Shown: positions 43,408-55,205 of the stretch, in pieces | Position numbering within the stretch: position 1 is the stretch's first letter | Layout: each line of letters opens with the position of its first letter | Assembly: GCA_014871385.1 (NCBI GenBank) | Contig: CM026426.1 | Coordinates: 63,829,877 to 63,893,876, forward strand | Origin: Ceratodon purpureus | Taxonomy: Eukaryota; Streptophyta; Bryopsida; Pseudoditrichales; Ditrichaceae | Direction: 5' to 3' | DNA: 64,000 nt | Translations under genes and position numbers: made by a program | The notes under the pieces: generated by a model | The model's input: the letters and a program-made list of their open reading frames with translations, nothing else | The model's database searches: none | What the model was told of the DNA's origin: nothing

Positions 43408-44595
43408 ATGCGGATGAAGGGGAGGATGGGTGTGGGGAGTGGTGGTGGGATTACATGGAAGGGCGTGGTGGTACTGTGTGTGGCGAGCTTCTGCGTGGGG
43501 TTTCTGTTCACGAATCGCATGTGGAGTGGTTCGGAGTTCGGCGATGAGGGTGCGAGGACGGAGTGCGACCCGAAGCCGAGGTCGAGCAACGGGGACGCTG
43601 AGATCCTGGATGAGGTGTCGCGGTCGCATCACGTGATTCAGGCGCTGGACAAGACGATCTCGTCGCTGGAGGCGGAGCTGGCAGCTGCTCGGGCGCAGAA
43701 GGCGGGCTCCGGGGGCAGCTTTTCGGTGCAATCGTCGGTGACGGTGGGGGAGGGGCAGCAGCCTGCGGGGGCGAAGAAGAAGGCGTTCGTGGTGATAGGA
43801 ATCAACACGGCGTTTAGCAGTCGCAGGCGGAGGGACTCCGTGCGCGAGACGTGGATGCCGCAGGGCGAGAAGCTGCGGAGGCTGGAGGAGAAGGGGGTCG
43901 TGATGCGGTTCGTCATCGGGCACAGCGCGACGCCAGGTGGGATCCTGGATCGCGCCATCGAGGCGGAGGACGCGCAGCACGGGGACTTTCTGCGGCTGGA
44001 CCACGTCGAGGGGTACCACGAGCTGTCGATGAAGACGAAGATCTACTTCGCGACGGCGGTGAACATGTGGGACGCGGATTTCTACGTGAAGGTGGACGAC
44101 GACGTGCACGTGAACGTGGCGATGCTGGGGGTGACGTTGGCGCTGCACCGGGCGAAGCCGCGGGTGTACATCGGGTGCATGAAGTCGGGGCCGGTGCTGG
44201 CACAGAAGGGCGTGAAGTACCACGAGCCGGAGTATTGGAAGTTCGGGGAGGAGGGCAACAAGTACTTCCGGCACGCGACTGGGCAGATATACGCGATCTC
44301 GCGAGACCTGGCGGCGTACATCGACGTGAACCGGCCGCTGCTGCACCGGTACGCGAACGAGGATGTGTCGCTGGGGGCGTGGATCATCGGGCTGGACGTA
44401 GACCACATCGACGACCGGAGCATGTGCTGCGGGACCCCGCCGGACTGCGAGTGGAAGGCGCAAGCGGGCAACGTGTGCGTGGCGTCGTTTGACTGGACGT
44501 GCAGCGGAATTTGCAAGTCGGTGGAGAGGTTGAAGGACGTGCACCAGAGGTGCGGGGAGGACGACGACGCGGTGTGGAGCACGGCATTTCTGTAG
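43408..44595 (+). CDS. Plant GT31 beta-1,3-galactosyltransferase, single exon
   Basis: 395 codons, ATG 43408. A short basic cytosolic tail is followed by one transmembrane anchor (residues about 19-35, [17 protein letters not shown]), making a type II Golgi protein. The stem (about 36-125) matches the plant DUF4094 region, with [20 protein letters not shown]. The Galactosyl_T domain (about 130-335) has [52 protein letters not shown] (D230-D232, UDP-sugar/metal site), [20 protein letters not shown] and NEDVSLGAW. The C-terminus, [16 protein letters not shown] and [16 protein letters not shown], is typical of the Arabidopsis B3GALT1-4 type. It adds galactose in beta-1,3 linkage, probably to glycoprotein glycans or arabinogalactan. 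Length fits the family. The gene is very GC-rich against AT-rich flanks and has no intron, whereas flowering-plant relatives have several. The opposite-strand 452-codon frame is a GC-bias shadow. Confidence 0.95.
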   Translation: MRMKGRMGVGSGGGITWKGVVVLCVASFCVGFLFTNRMWSGSEFGDEGARTECDPKPRSSNGDAEILDEVSRSHHVIQALDKTISSLEAELAAARAQKAGSGGSFSVQSSVTVGEGQQPAGAKKKAFVVIGINTAFSSRRRRDSVRETWMPQGEKLRRLEEKGVVMRFVIGHSATPGGILDRAIEAEDAQHGDFLRLDHVEGYHELSMKTKIYFATAVNMWDADFYVKVDDDVHVNVAMLGVTLALHRAKPRVYIGCMKSGPVLAQKGVKYHEPEYWKFGEEGNKYFRHATGQIYAISRDLAAYIDVNRPLLHRYANEDVSLGAWIIGLDVDHIDDRSMCCGTPPDCEWKAQAGNVCVASFDWTCSGICKSVERLKDVHQRCGEDDDAVWSTAFL

Positions 44596-45524
44596 AGGGG
44601 ATTCGGGGAGTAGATTGGTACGATTAGGGTTAAGTACATCAGGGGGAATTCGAATTAGGGGTCGAAGAAGGCTTGCAGCATGGTGCCGCCTCCCTCCCCG
44701 AGTGGGTGGGCGTGGGAGGTAACTCATTCCAGCAGCACTTGTTGTGCGCAGAGTGCAATTAGCATGCCGACACGATGTACCGGTACCAAGTTAGGAGGGT
44801 CTTGGAGCAGGAGAAGTCGCTCTGCTCAATCTCCGTCATTTATTCAAGGGTTACTCGGGTGTACCACAGATATGGGCTTTCCGTGGCAGCGGTGATGCAG
44901 TGGGCTGTGATTGATTAGCAGCTTGAGGATTTTTTGCTCGGGCCTTGAATGGAGGTGAGGGGTGGGTAGGCGTGTGAGGCCGCGGGCGTGTAAATGTCCA
45001 TGTGGAACTGGACAGGATTTCCCGGTCTATAGTTCTCCAGCCTGTACACGCACGTTGTGACAAGCATGCGCAGTATTGATTTACATCAGATATGTAAACC
45101 GTATCTGATGCTTCTCAGCTGTATGTCGCTGCTGCGTCGGTGGTCATCTGCGTGACCTTCTTCAGGGTTATGTCAAATCAACGGCACGAAATTATGAAGT
45201 CGGCATCATGGCTTTGATGTCTGGTTGTGCATCATGGCCTCTCTCCTGATTGGGTGATGGTACTGCCGCTTCCAAGGATCGAGGATGTGGCTTATTATCC
45301 CCTTTGATTGTACTAAGCATCTGGTCAAGGGCTTAAACTGATTGTTCGTAATCTGGAGTGGGCATTTGGCTTCACTGAATCTGCTGTATGGCATTTTGGC
45401 ATTTGTATTAGTCTTCATACAGCAGCTCGCTTTGGAAAACAGTTGAGTCGATGCACTCATCTTTCATTAAAGAAGTCTTGTGGCATTGAATCGGAAGTCC
45501 GAGTATAAGAAGTTCATTGGAAGA
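44596..45524. other. 3' flank of the galactosyltransferase gene
   Basis: Gene-less. Probably the 3' untranslated region followed by spacer. A 9-bp-arm hairpin lies at 45084-45110. Confidence 0.45.
45084..45110. repeat. Perfect 9-bp hairpin
   Basis: CATCAGATA, a 9-nt loop, TATCTGATG. About 490 bases after the galactosyltransferase stop; it could be a 3'UTR structure or chance. Confidence 0.4.
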
Positions 45525-45612
45525 GATCTCCGAGAGAGGTGGAGTGCAAATGATTAGGATTATAAATGGTGCGGAGTTTGTTTTCACTTGTATACCCGTA
45601 GCGCAGTTTAAA
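45525..45612 (+). repeat. Dispersed repeat family, copy 2
   Basis: GAGAGAGGTGGAG, GATTAGGATT, AAATGGTG.GGAG and TGTATACCCG in the same order as copies 1 and 3, but more diverged and shorter. Confidence 0.55.
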
Positions 45613-46384
45613 AAGTGGGCTGAGAATTCTATGAGGGTTGATCCAAATTTCGGATGTGGGTGTACTTTTGAGGATTCGTCGAAAAGCTTGGATTCAAAGG
45701 AAGTCCTGGAATAGAGAGTTGTTTTGTACTACATGCCATGTTAGAAAGTACTCGCAATGGGCAGCTGATCCTGAGGAAAGTATGTAACCGGTCGCATTTA
45801 CTCGTGAGGTATGTCAATATAGGGTGTGGGTCTAGGATCTCCATGCCGCCAATCCTTCTGGTTTGCATCCCTCTCAAATTGATGTTGCAGAGGATGTTAC
45901 GTGGACGAAGAGGAGTGGCGGATGTTGGGAGAAACTCCTGAAATTCCTTTGCGTGTCCGATTCGGTTTTCCTATTTCATTCATTTTTCAATTGATCATTT
46001 AGACAGGGGTATGGGTGTACAAACGGGTACGAGTAAATAAAGCGGCAGTGGGCTTGTGTCATTTCTATCTGTAATTGTGAGAGGCTCTCCCCCTCTCTTA
46101 GATCCCTTGTGCAAGTCAAGCTTCTTTTGACCTTTGAGTGGAGTAAGGCGTGGTAACAAGTTGCTAATATTTTTGCCAGCAATGAATGAAGGGTTATGGT
46201 GGTTGCTATCTGGTAATTCTAAATCTTGAGCTACGGTTTTTGAAGTGGAGCATGTAGTTGGTGAACTAGATTGTTTCAATAGTGGAAAACTTGAAGGCCA
46301 CTTTGGCAAGAAAGAGGTGATGAATTGTGGTGGTGTTGATTTTATTATTATTTTGTTGTCTTTGTTATGGTTGTAGCTTAAATC
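45613..46384. other. Gene-less spacer between repeat copies 2 and 3
   Basis: Short frames only; nothing recognised. Confidence 0.4.
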
Positions 46385-46560
46385 GGTAATCCCCGCTCAA
46401 TGCCAAGGTTACCTTGGTGTTTACAAATTCGGAGTAAAAAAGAACCCATGATTCGTAGTGAGTTTTGAGAGAGGTGGAGAGACCTCACAAGATTAGGATT
46501 CCAAATGGTGGAGAGTGTGTCCCCGTTTGTATACCCGGACTCCCAGTTTAATGGACTGCT
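46385..46560 (+). repeat. Dispersed repeat family, copy 3
   Basis: Contains ATCCCCGCTCAATGCCAAGG, then TTGAGAGAGGTGGAGAG, GATTAGGATTCCAAATGGTG and TATACCCGGACTCCCAGTTT. Best match to copy 1 (34868-35060) in inverted orientation. Confidence 0.65.
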
Positions 46561-47125
46561 AGGGAGACGGTGGTATTAGTCCATTTCTTCTGTTTCCTTC
46601 TTCACTGGTATCTACGTGAAGTGCCGCAAAGTGAGACATCGGAAGGTGAAGTGATGATCCAAGGTTTGAGCAACAGAGCCTGGGGAGTAGAAGCTGGTGC
46701 AAAGGTGGTTGTTACCATGGTATTGAGAAGCAAGGGCATCTCGAGAGCAAGCGAATGCTGCAGGTGGACCTTGCATTCGGAATTGTTATTATTTTCTTTG
46801 TTTTATTCCTTTGAATATAGTATGATGATGTTTTTAGTTGCTGACTAGAGCCCGTTGTTTGGTTTGGAAATTGCAGACAATTGAAGAGAACTTTAATTAA
46901 AATATAATAAAATAAATTAGAAAAATCTTATTCTTGTTATTGTCATGCTTGTATGTTGTTTGCTTTTGATGGGACAAGTCTTGCAATTTAGAACGTTGAA
47001 GTTGTGCATGAGATTTCATAACTGGATAGAGCATTTAAAAGAAATGACTTTGAGTGGAAAAACTCATAATTCAAATGTGAACTTGGCAAGTTATGAACTG
47101 AAGAAGTCTTGGTTAAGAAATTAAA

Positions 47126-47187
47126 TAAAAATCAAATTTAAAAAAAAATCAAATTTAAAAAAAAATCAAATTTAAAAAAAATCATAA
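47126..47187. repeat. Short tandem repeat, about 19-bp unit
   Basis: AAAAATCAAATTTAAA repeated about three and a half times with poly-A length changes. Confidence 0.8.
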
Positions 47188-47381
47188 AGTATATAAAAAG
47201 ATCATTAAAGTATGAAGAGTTATGTAAAGTAAAGAAGATAAATAACATTTGAGTGAAAGTAATTGACTAGTGTGGTTAATCATTTAGGGTAAACTAAGAT
47301 TAAAAGATATACCAATTTTTATCCTAGGTCAATCTCTACAATAAACCTTAGATATTTTGAGCAGAATAAATCAAATGTTAA

Positions 47382-48190
47382 TCCCTAAAGGACAGAGGGA
47401 TATTGCCACAGTTTTTCATTACCTACAAGGCCATTCTTGCATTTTCCAAAGTAAGACAAATTTGAGAATTACCATAAGCAATTTAACCATAAGATCTTTG
47501 AAAGTGGGCTATTGAAATCTATACCAAATTTTAGGTTTGGAAAAGTAACGGATTGGGAGATAATAACATGTGAAGTTTGGAAGATTAGTGAATTTATGAA
47601 ATACGGACAGTGAGTTTCCGAGTTTGATTGAAAACTGCTACTTCAGAAAATTTATAAAAACTTGGCAACTAAAGCTAATTCTCTTTTCAAGTATGTTAAA
47701 AACATGCAAAATTTTTTAGATTTTTTCGAGTCACCAATTTGGAGAAAATGGGTTTGACATAAGTGTCACTATGAATTTATTTTTTTCAACATGGCACTTT
47801 TTGGCAAATTCCAAAGGATTTCTAATAAATCCAAAACGGTGAAGCCATATAGTAGTGGTCATGCAAGCATTTCAAAAAAAAAAAATGCTAAAAAAAAAAC
47901 CCACAAGCAGAGATCTTCATTTCATTGCACAATGTGCTCAAAGTACAATTGAAACTTTGTCATTGCAGAAACATCAACTTCATTGTAGAAACACCTCACT
48001 GACCCATGTTGTTTCTTTTTTCTAAAATCAATGTTTCACTTTTTCACTAAAATTTTAGCGCATCGTTATTGCCAACTTGATTCTAAAGAGGTTAGGAACA
48101 AAAAACACTCAAATTTGATCCTTCTAGATCATTTAACTAAGTTTTCTATTTCTGGCGTAATCCAAAAGTGGTTGCTTCGTCCTTTAGGGA
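47382..48190. mobile_element. TTAA-flanked MITE-like element 1 (809 bp)
   Basis: TTAA at 47378-47381 and 48191-48194 bounds inverted ends TCCCTAAAGGAC (47382-47393) and GTCCTTTAGGGA (48179-48190). Interior is AT-rich and non-coding. TTAA target use suggests piggyBac-like mobilisation; because TTAA is itself a palindrome, a 2- or 3-bp duplication (Tc1/mariner or Harbinger) cannot be excluded. Confidence 0.65.
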
Positions 48191-48194
48191 TTAA

Positions 48195-49291
48195 TGTAGG
48201 TCTTCAAGCCATAGCCAAGTGTTTTAGAATTGCAGTTTTTGTTTTTACATAATCGTTAGAAGAGAGGGGGAAGTAAAAGGTGTGGAAGATAGAAGGGTTG
48301 CTTGGATTCCGGTCGATCGTCTGATCTGCGATTGTCGTAAAATCCAGGCCATTTACCATGGCCAACAGATGGGCCGACGACCGTTTGCAGAGTAGACGTT
48401 GAAGGCTGATAGCAGCAAAAGGATGTGGGCCGCAGCCACTCGACGCTCCTTCGTCCAACTGAGCGCCTTCCCGCAGCCAGACAGACGCTCATTTATCACG
48501 GATGAAAGTCATTTTTTAAGCTTACGTCACGGGACGTCCTTAATGTAGCGAGGACATCTGTAAGTTGGATGTCGTTACGTCAGTGACATCCAACGTCCTG
48601 ATAACATTTGATCCTAGATATGTTACAAGATGGCAAGGTTATTGCCTTAGAGGTACTTGAAGGTTGAATTTACATACGACATGAATTTATACCATGTTGG
48701 TTTAGAATGAAAGTCATATTCCTACAAAGTGTCTCAACATGAAAATTGAAAAATTATCTCAAATTGTCTCAAATATATCTCTATTGGTAACCAATTCATT
48801 AATATGTGTTTTGTAGAAGAAAAACTCAAGAGTTCTTTTTATTATTATCGTAATGTAATCAAATCGTATTATAAAATATCTATATGGTACTATTATAATC
48901 TAACTTGAGCATACAAATCAATGCCTAGTTTTCAAACTAATTTTCATACTTTCATTATTTCCTTCAATATATTGAATATAATAAGCTATGTATACTCAAA
49001 CTCGATCATACAAAAGAATGCCAAGTCTTTCACAAAATTTTGACGATGTAGAAATAGTATTTGAAATATAAAAATAATAATTTTGATGGTGTACAAATAG
49101 AAATTTTAACTTTAAAATATCAATATAATCAAAATTATCGATTTTTAATATAAAACCAAGGAAAATGTTCAAATCAAAATAAAAAGAAGACAATGTATAT
49201 CAAATATAAGTTGTATCAAAATTTAAGAAAAATATTTGATGGAAATACCCAAAACCGTGCAAAATCAACTAGTAGCGTGTGAGCACAAATA
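48195..49291. other. Gene-less stretch with a hairpin
   Basis: A more GC-rich patch (48,255-48,500) gives overlapping short frames of no recognised family. At 48564-48594 GTTGGATGTC pairs with GACATCCAAC, like the hairpin at 4965-4996. The rest is AT-rich. Confidence 0.4.
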
Positions 49292-49370
49292 CTTTAATCT
49301 TACACCATTTAATTTTACACCATTTAATCTTACGCCACTTTAATCTTAGACCACTTTAATCTTACACCAC
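49292..49370. repeat. Short tandem repeat, 17-bp unit, five copies
   Basis: TTTAATCTTACACCACT-like units with one or two changes per copy. Confidence 0.85.
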
Positions 49371-49618
49371 TATAATAAATATGAATTACAAGGATCCAAA
49401 ATATATCTTCTAAGGCTTACTACCTAACCATAGAGAAGAGATCACAAAAGAAGTGCTTCACCTTCTCAGCCTTGAGTCTTTACATACTATGTCCTTCTCA
49501 AAAGAACTACAGTCTATCTCCAGTTCTTTCACTTTTTATTCTAATCTGAGATCTAACTCAGATTTTTCTATCCTTTAATCTTATATTTGGAAAAAAATCT
49601 ATATTATTATTATCTTAA

Positions 49619-50478
49619 CCCCTAAAGTTCTGAGGGTATTTTTCATCAAAACTGCCTCAAAACAGCCCCTCTTCAAAGCAAGGTGGATTTTGCAAATTTG
49701 GGGTCTTTTTTAGTACATCTAACCGTAAAATCTTGTAGCTAAATTCTTTTTCTACATGTCCACCAAATCTTACACACTCATTCCTCACCAATTGCAAGAT
49801 CATAACGTTCAAAGTAGAAAAATAAGTTTTTTTTCCCTGCAAGAAAAGGCGACAGCAGAGTTTTGAAGGCCCAAAAAACCATTTTGAAAAGTAGACAAGG
49901 AATGAGTCTCTCCATTTTATTGTTCCTAAGTGAGTTAGGTACATTTCCAAAAAATATCATATTTGAAAAAGTTGTGGAAGGTTTCCAAAAAACTCATTTT
50001 CCACTAGGGGGTATGCTGAAATTCACATACAAAGGCCGTTTTTTGACAATAAAATAGCATATGAAAAATTCTCGGATTGAAAATCCAAACAGCCGTTTCA
50101 TGATCTACTGCCTTTTCTATAAATAGAAATTTTTATTTTTGAAAAATATCAAAATATCAATTTTTGGTGGAATTTTAAAATTTCGTCTTTGAGCAGATTT
50201 TGGCAGATTTTTGCAATTTTGGGCAGTTTTGGGCAGAATTTGCTGCATCCACAGTGGCTTAGAAAAATTCAGCAGCTGCCCAACGAGTAGCGTTTGACAC
50301 TTAAACCTTCAAAATTTTTGGTTTCGATGTCGGAATTGAAAAATAAAAATACGCTCATGGAGCTCTCGAAACGGCACACCTCGATTTTAAATTTCAAAAA
50401 ATCTTGACTTAAATTGAAGTCACAGCCACTTGCCCAAATTCAAAAAACATCCAAAGGGGGCGCATTGTCCTTTAGGGA
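49619..50478. mobile_element. TTAA-flanked MITE-like element 2 (860 bp)
   Basis: TTAA at 49615-49618 and 50479-50482. Left end CCCCTAAAGTTC is diverged; right end GTCCTTTAGGGA is identical to the right end of element 1. Left inner sequence TGAGGGTATT resembles element 1's AGAGGGATATT. Non-coding interior. Same family as 47382-48190, older. Confidence 0.6.
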
Positions 50479-50584
50479 TTAATGCAACAAAGTAGTTTGC
50501 TTCTAGTACACCTCATCTTGAGCTGTCTAAGTCTTATACACATGTTTTCAATCTGGAGCAATTGAGTCCAATGCAATAAATCTA

Positions 50585-50671
50585 GAGTTGTCTGACTCCA
50601 GTCCATCCATCTATAGCTATGAGTTGTCTGACTCCAGTCCATCCATCTATAGCTATGAGTTGTATAACTCC
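50585..50671. repeat. 36-bp exact tandem duplication
   Basis: A unit beginning GAGTTGTCTGACTCCAGTCC occurs twice without change (50585-50620, 50621-50656), followed by a partial third. Recent. Confidence 0.9.
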
Positions 50672-53600
50672 TCTCATCCTCTGCTTACACATTGCCACAT
50701 GTCATTAGAAGATCTCATTCATCATTCATCATCTTTAGTTAACTTACAACTGTAGAGTGATTGAACCTTCTCTATGATCACTTAGTTTTTACTATTTCCA
50801 TATTGTTAGTATTTTAAACTTTGAACATTATTGTTTTTTTGCAGTTCTTGACTTTATGCATTTACTTATCTGTAACACTTTTTTTCCCTTCAATGTGCTT
50901 ACACTATCTTATCGTTATGTTTATTTATTTATTGTATTATTATTTCTTGGATTCTTTTTTCTCATGCTTTCAACCGGCTTTGGTACTTTATTATTTATTT
51001 ATATATCTGTCGTTGCTATTTATGTAATAACTTATCCTGCGGGTTCTCTTAATCCAAGGGGTTTAGTTTTTTGAGTTAAAGTATCATCAATTTTTGTCTT
51101 GAAGTTCTTCTTATTCCTTTCCAAGTTTCTTGTTTTCATATTCATATTCTGCCATTTATATATCTGTCATCTTGCCTTCTTCTTTTCATTATTTTGTCTG
51201 TTTTTTTTGTTTTTTTTGTTTTGGTTTTTGGTTCTCTTTATGCAGTACCTTGAATTTGTAGTTTTCTCTTTGTAGTCATTTGATTTTTTTATTTGTTTTT
51301 TCATTCCTTTTCAACTTCTCCTTCAAGTCTTGGTTTGTGCACATTTCTATTTTACTTTCCAGCTCGGTGTACTACTCCTAGCATGTTCCAACCTCTCCTT
51401 ACCACGTGCATCTCCTTCTCTCTGCTCCTTACATCTAAAACTGAAGAACAAGACGTCAACAAAGCAATAAATCAACAACAATCAACAACACAACCTCCAC
51501 TAAAGGCAACTTAAAGTAACAATCTATTCATTGGGGCTAAAAGACTGCCTCATTTCAAAAATTTAGCCATCACTAGTAGGATTGCTGTCTTTTGGGGCAT
51601 GCAAAAATGTGACGCATTGTCCAAATGGTGGGTTTTGTGACATAGCAGCCCAAGAAATGTACCTAGAGAATTTTGGGGGAGAACTAGAGTGGCTTGTCTT
51701 CTTCTCCTGCACTAAGTGGTTTACCCAGCAACTGTCTAATGGGCGGCTCTGGCTCGGGTAATTCTGTTGGGGTTCCAAATCCATTCTGTGAGTACAGGGA
51801 AATGAGATCCTTATTTTCGGACCGTATCATGTACTATCATCATTCGTAGATTTCTGTTTATCTCCAAAGATTTGTATGGTTTTGTGCTCTTACTATCTAC
51901 CAGTCCAAATATGTTTTTTTCCAAGATTACGACGTCCAATCCAATTCTATATAATGCATTCAATATCTATGTGGCAGCATTATACCCACATTGTCGTCGC
52001 AGCTATTCTGGGACAGGTCATTATGTTTCTCCACATATGACTCATACTACTAACTACATTCACGGGTTGCCTTGTATCTTCAAAATGTAGTTCTGTAATC
52101 TAATGCTCAGAAGGATTTTTTCTTCCCATCACGAATGTAATGCAATCTTATTTCCAGGGAGTTGCTCCGCTCTGCGAACTCTACCTATGGACAGTTATCT
52201 TCTAATGCCTCTCATGTGTCAATCGCCTAGAGTCGAAGAAATGACACATTCAGTGAAGAGAACCTCAATCAAGAAACCCGTATGGGAGGGTCCATAAGGA
52301 ATTACCGATTTCCATGGTCCATAGTACTTGTCATACTTACAATTATCATATCCGTAAGAAACCGGATGTCCTTACCATTACCTACTCTTCTCTTCGGAGC
52401 AATCACTATCTGTTGATATTGTGTCAGAGCGTCCCGCCCTGTCGGTAGTTTTACCTTTCCACAACACCTTACGGCTACTGCCACCCTCGTCCCCTTCAAT
52501 GTTCCTAAGTATTAACCTCCTCATATCTTCTTCTATTCACTGTACGGTTTGAGAGGTCTCCTTCCTTTTAAAAAATGACGGTCTTCATTTATGTGCACAA
52601 AACCATTAGGTCTGTAATAAGAAATTGGGTTGACACCAACGTCCTTCTTCTGTGAATACCGTATTGGTCAACCTCCCACGTCATGGACAACTTGGCGCTT
52701 CTGGAGTAGTTGGTTTACATTAGGCTGGAACCGGGAGAGATATCCCCTCATTTACCAAGACGTAACGTAGTTTGGAACAGTCACTAAATTATCAAACAAA
52801 TTCGAATGCACTGACTACTGCTATCATGAAGTTGTTGCTCTATGTAATGCTCTCGTTTTTTGTGTCACCGATTACTTGTAACGCTGACGTCGTTGTCCAA
52901 CCTATACTCATAGCGAACGATCAAGAAGGAAGCAACTTATAGTCCAACAATGACTTCCACTCCGGAGATGTCCGCAAAAAGTCCGTCTTCTCGGATTGTA
53001 GCCGCCTAAACTAGTCCCCTTGCTCAAAGTCCGAGAAACTTGAGGAGTTATATTGGTCGGCCTTCGTGCCCCTGCGTCAACTTTGAGTGAAGACGATCAC
53101 TAGTACATCTGATATTGCACTCTAATAAAGCAAGTGTGTCACATATAAACCGTTTAAAACTATGGTACGCTCTTACTCAACTTCCCGTAGGATACACTTT
53201 GTAAACACCGACAAATACTTGGACAATCACTTATCTCCGGGACGATCTGAAAAGATTCACTTTTCAGGGACTTAAGTTCACTGTGGACTTCAACTGTGAG
53301 GCAATTCCCAGTCAAGCTTAATACCATTTCATGGATGTACTTGAAGCGTAAAACATGTACAGTGAATACTAGAATAAGAGACCCTACGTTTGTCCTTCAA
53401 GTGCATTAACATAGATCTATTTTTTTAAATATCAACCGTCCTCCTGATGTAATGGTTCAATGAACTTCCAATCTCGGAAAATAATCACAAAAACTCGAGA
53501 TGTAGAAGGCATACCGAATATCCTTGTGGGCTGGATGTTGTTTCCATTTCCAAGAAAGTTGTAATTACTCATGTTCCACTTGCCCTACCTTCGACTCCTA

Positions 53601-54608
53601 ATCCTGGTGCACTCCGTAGTACATTCAGCTTGTCGTTTTACAACATTTGTCCACCCTTCACAATATATCCTTCTCAGAGATATTAATTGATAGTCCGCTC
53701 ATTGTAAGGACTATCAGCATGAGGGTCCAAGGTAGCAATGGTATAGTGAAATCCATTGTCCATTTCCAAGTAGTTAGTCGGCTATCCACATACCAAACAG
53801 TAACACACGTCAACACTTTGGAATACCGTTCCAATGCAAACCAGAAGCCACACAATAAACGTATCAAATTCTGTCACAATAGGAGATTACTCATACATTT
53901 TAGTGCATTTCAATTCTTACGGTAACAATAACTGTCGAATGAGTAAACGATGAGACATATGAGTCATGCATAAAACATTGGCAAAGAGTGTCTTAAATAT
54001 ATACGTCATCTACTCTCCCATATATTGAGAAATGTAACCTGTATAACAATTCATAGCACCCTATACCAGGCATCAGCCTAACCAGCTACAAGATACCAAC
54101 AACCAACTTCTACATCAACTATTAATTCAATTTAAAAAAAAGGGAAGATTAGCAAGTTGAAAATTATACACCCACAGGTTCCACAGTATTACGTGCAAGC
54201 ACATCTACGAACGTAATACCTATACAAGTATGTACACAAATAAAAAATTCAAAACGAAATAAACTAAGATAATGAAATGGCCACAAAAACTCTTCCACGT
54301 ACAAGGTCTTACAATACAGGAAGTGCAAATCTCACGCAGCCGAATCGGCGATATCATCACCCCTGGAAGTAGCGTTTCGGTCGTGAAATCAATGCAATCA
54401 TGTCTCCGAACATTAGCCGGTGTAATTAACAAACCAATATGTACTTGCAGGCTATGAGAGATACATATAGCAAATTAATATCATTGTAGGAGGTGGTCAT
54501 GATGTTACATCATCGCTATACAAGTCTTTGAACACATCTCAATTTCAGAAAAAATTGTACGGTACGACATGTCGGACTCCCAAAAAGGGTGTATCCAGAA
54601 GTTCCATA
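50672..54608. other. Gene-less stretch, about 3.9 kb
   Basis: Short frames only and no recognised domain on either strand. The base composition changes near 51.8 kb from T-rich to a more even mixture like that of the CACTA copy at 60.8-62.8 kb, so 52-54.6 kb may be the distal part of that element, but no terminal repeat was found. Confidence 0.4.
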
Positions 54609-55205
54609 TTACAATGAAACAACGTCTTTACCACAGTCCATATTTCGAATCTCCTCTGAATCTGTTCCTGGTACTTCCGATATCCCCTTCAATCTCTTAC
54701 GCCTCTGGACTTCTTTGAATCGGTTGGACCGTAGTCTCCACTCCCTCTCTATTTCATTTTCGTCGTATGGAAGTTGAAGACACTCTTGACGAATGGAGAT
54801 AATACTCTCCTCCGGCCCGAATTCACCCTCATCAATATCCGTTTGAGATTGATACTCTTCCCACGTCATAAGCATGTCCCGTAGCTCAGGAGAGTCATCC
54901 ACCTGCCGAAGATGCTCCTGGTATTCCCTCTTTGAACGCCGGGTACTGGTTTCCTCACCTTCTCGAACCTCCTCTTCAAATGAAGACTTTCCCTCCGGAC
55001 TCCGGCTATGTACCACTGCTGGGATAACCCTTCTCCTCTTCCGAGCTTCCCCTGGGCTTTCAAATTCTTCTCGTAAAACACCATCTGCGTCTCTTTCCCA
55101 CATGCTTGTCCATAACGGGGGAGCAACACGGTCACCCTCGCCCTGTAAGTTTGTTGTCTCCGTCGTTGTAGTCGTTTCGAACAAGTGAGGGTTCAATGTA
55201 GTCAT
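54609..55205 (-). CDS. Hypothetical charged protein, possibly CACTA-associated
   Basis: 198 codons from ATG 55205, uninterrupted. Highly charged: Thr-rich start, an EARKRRRVIP basic patch, then KREYQEHLRQVDDSPELRDM and ENEIEREWRLRSNRFKEVQR, predicted to be helical, then a basic cluster RRKRLKG. No known domain. It lies downstream on the same strand as the CACTA transposase relic at 60.8-62.8 kb, so it might be the second gene of that element (a subterminal-binding protein type), but nothing in the sequence proves it. Could be only one exon. Confidence 0.5.
   Translation of the reverse strand: MTTLNPHLFETTTTTETTNLQGEGDRVAPPLWTSMWERDADGVLREEFESPGEARKRRRVIPAVVHSRSPEGKSSFEEEVREGEETSTRRSKREYQEHLRQVDDSPELRDMLMTWEEYQSQTDIDEGEFGPEESIISIRQECLQLPYDENEIEREWRLRSNRFKEVQRRKRLKGISEVPGTDSEEIRNMDCGKDVVSL

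Noticed and set aside
43369-44727. 452-codon open frame on the minus strand opposite the galactosyltransferase
   Set aside because: Antisense shadow caused by strong GC bias at third positions; it is rich in Arg, Pro and His and matches no family, while the plus-strand frame is an unambiguous GT31 enzyme.
47378-50482. The two TTAA-bounded elements as the two ends of one larger element
   Set aside because: Each already has its own inverted end pair at 0.8-0.9 kb; the intervening 1.4 kb shows no link.
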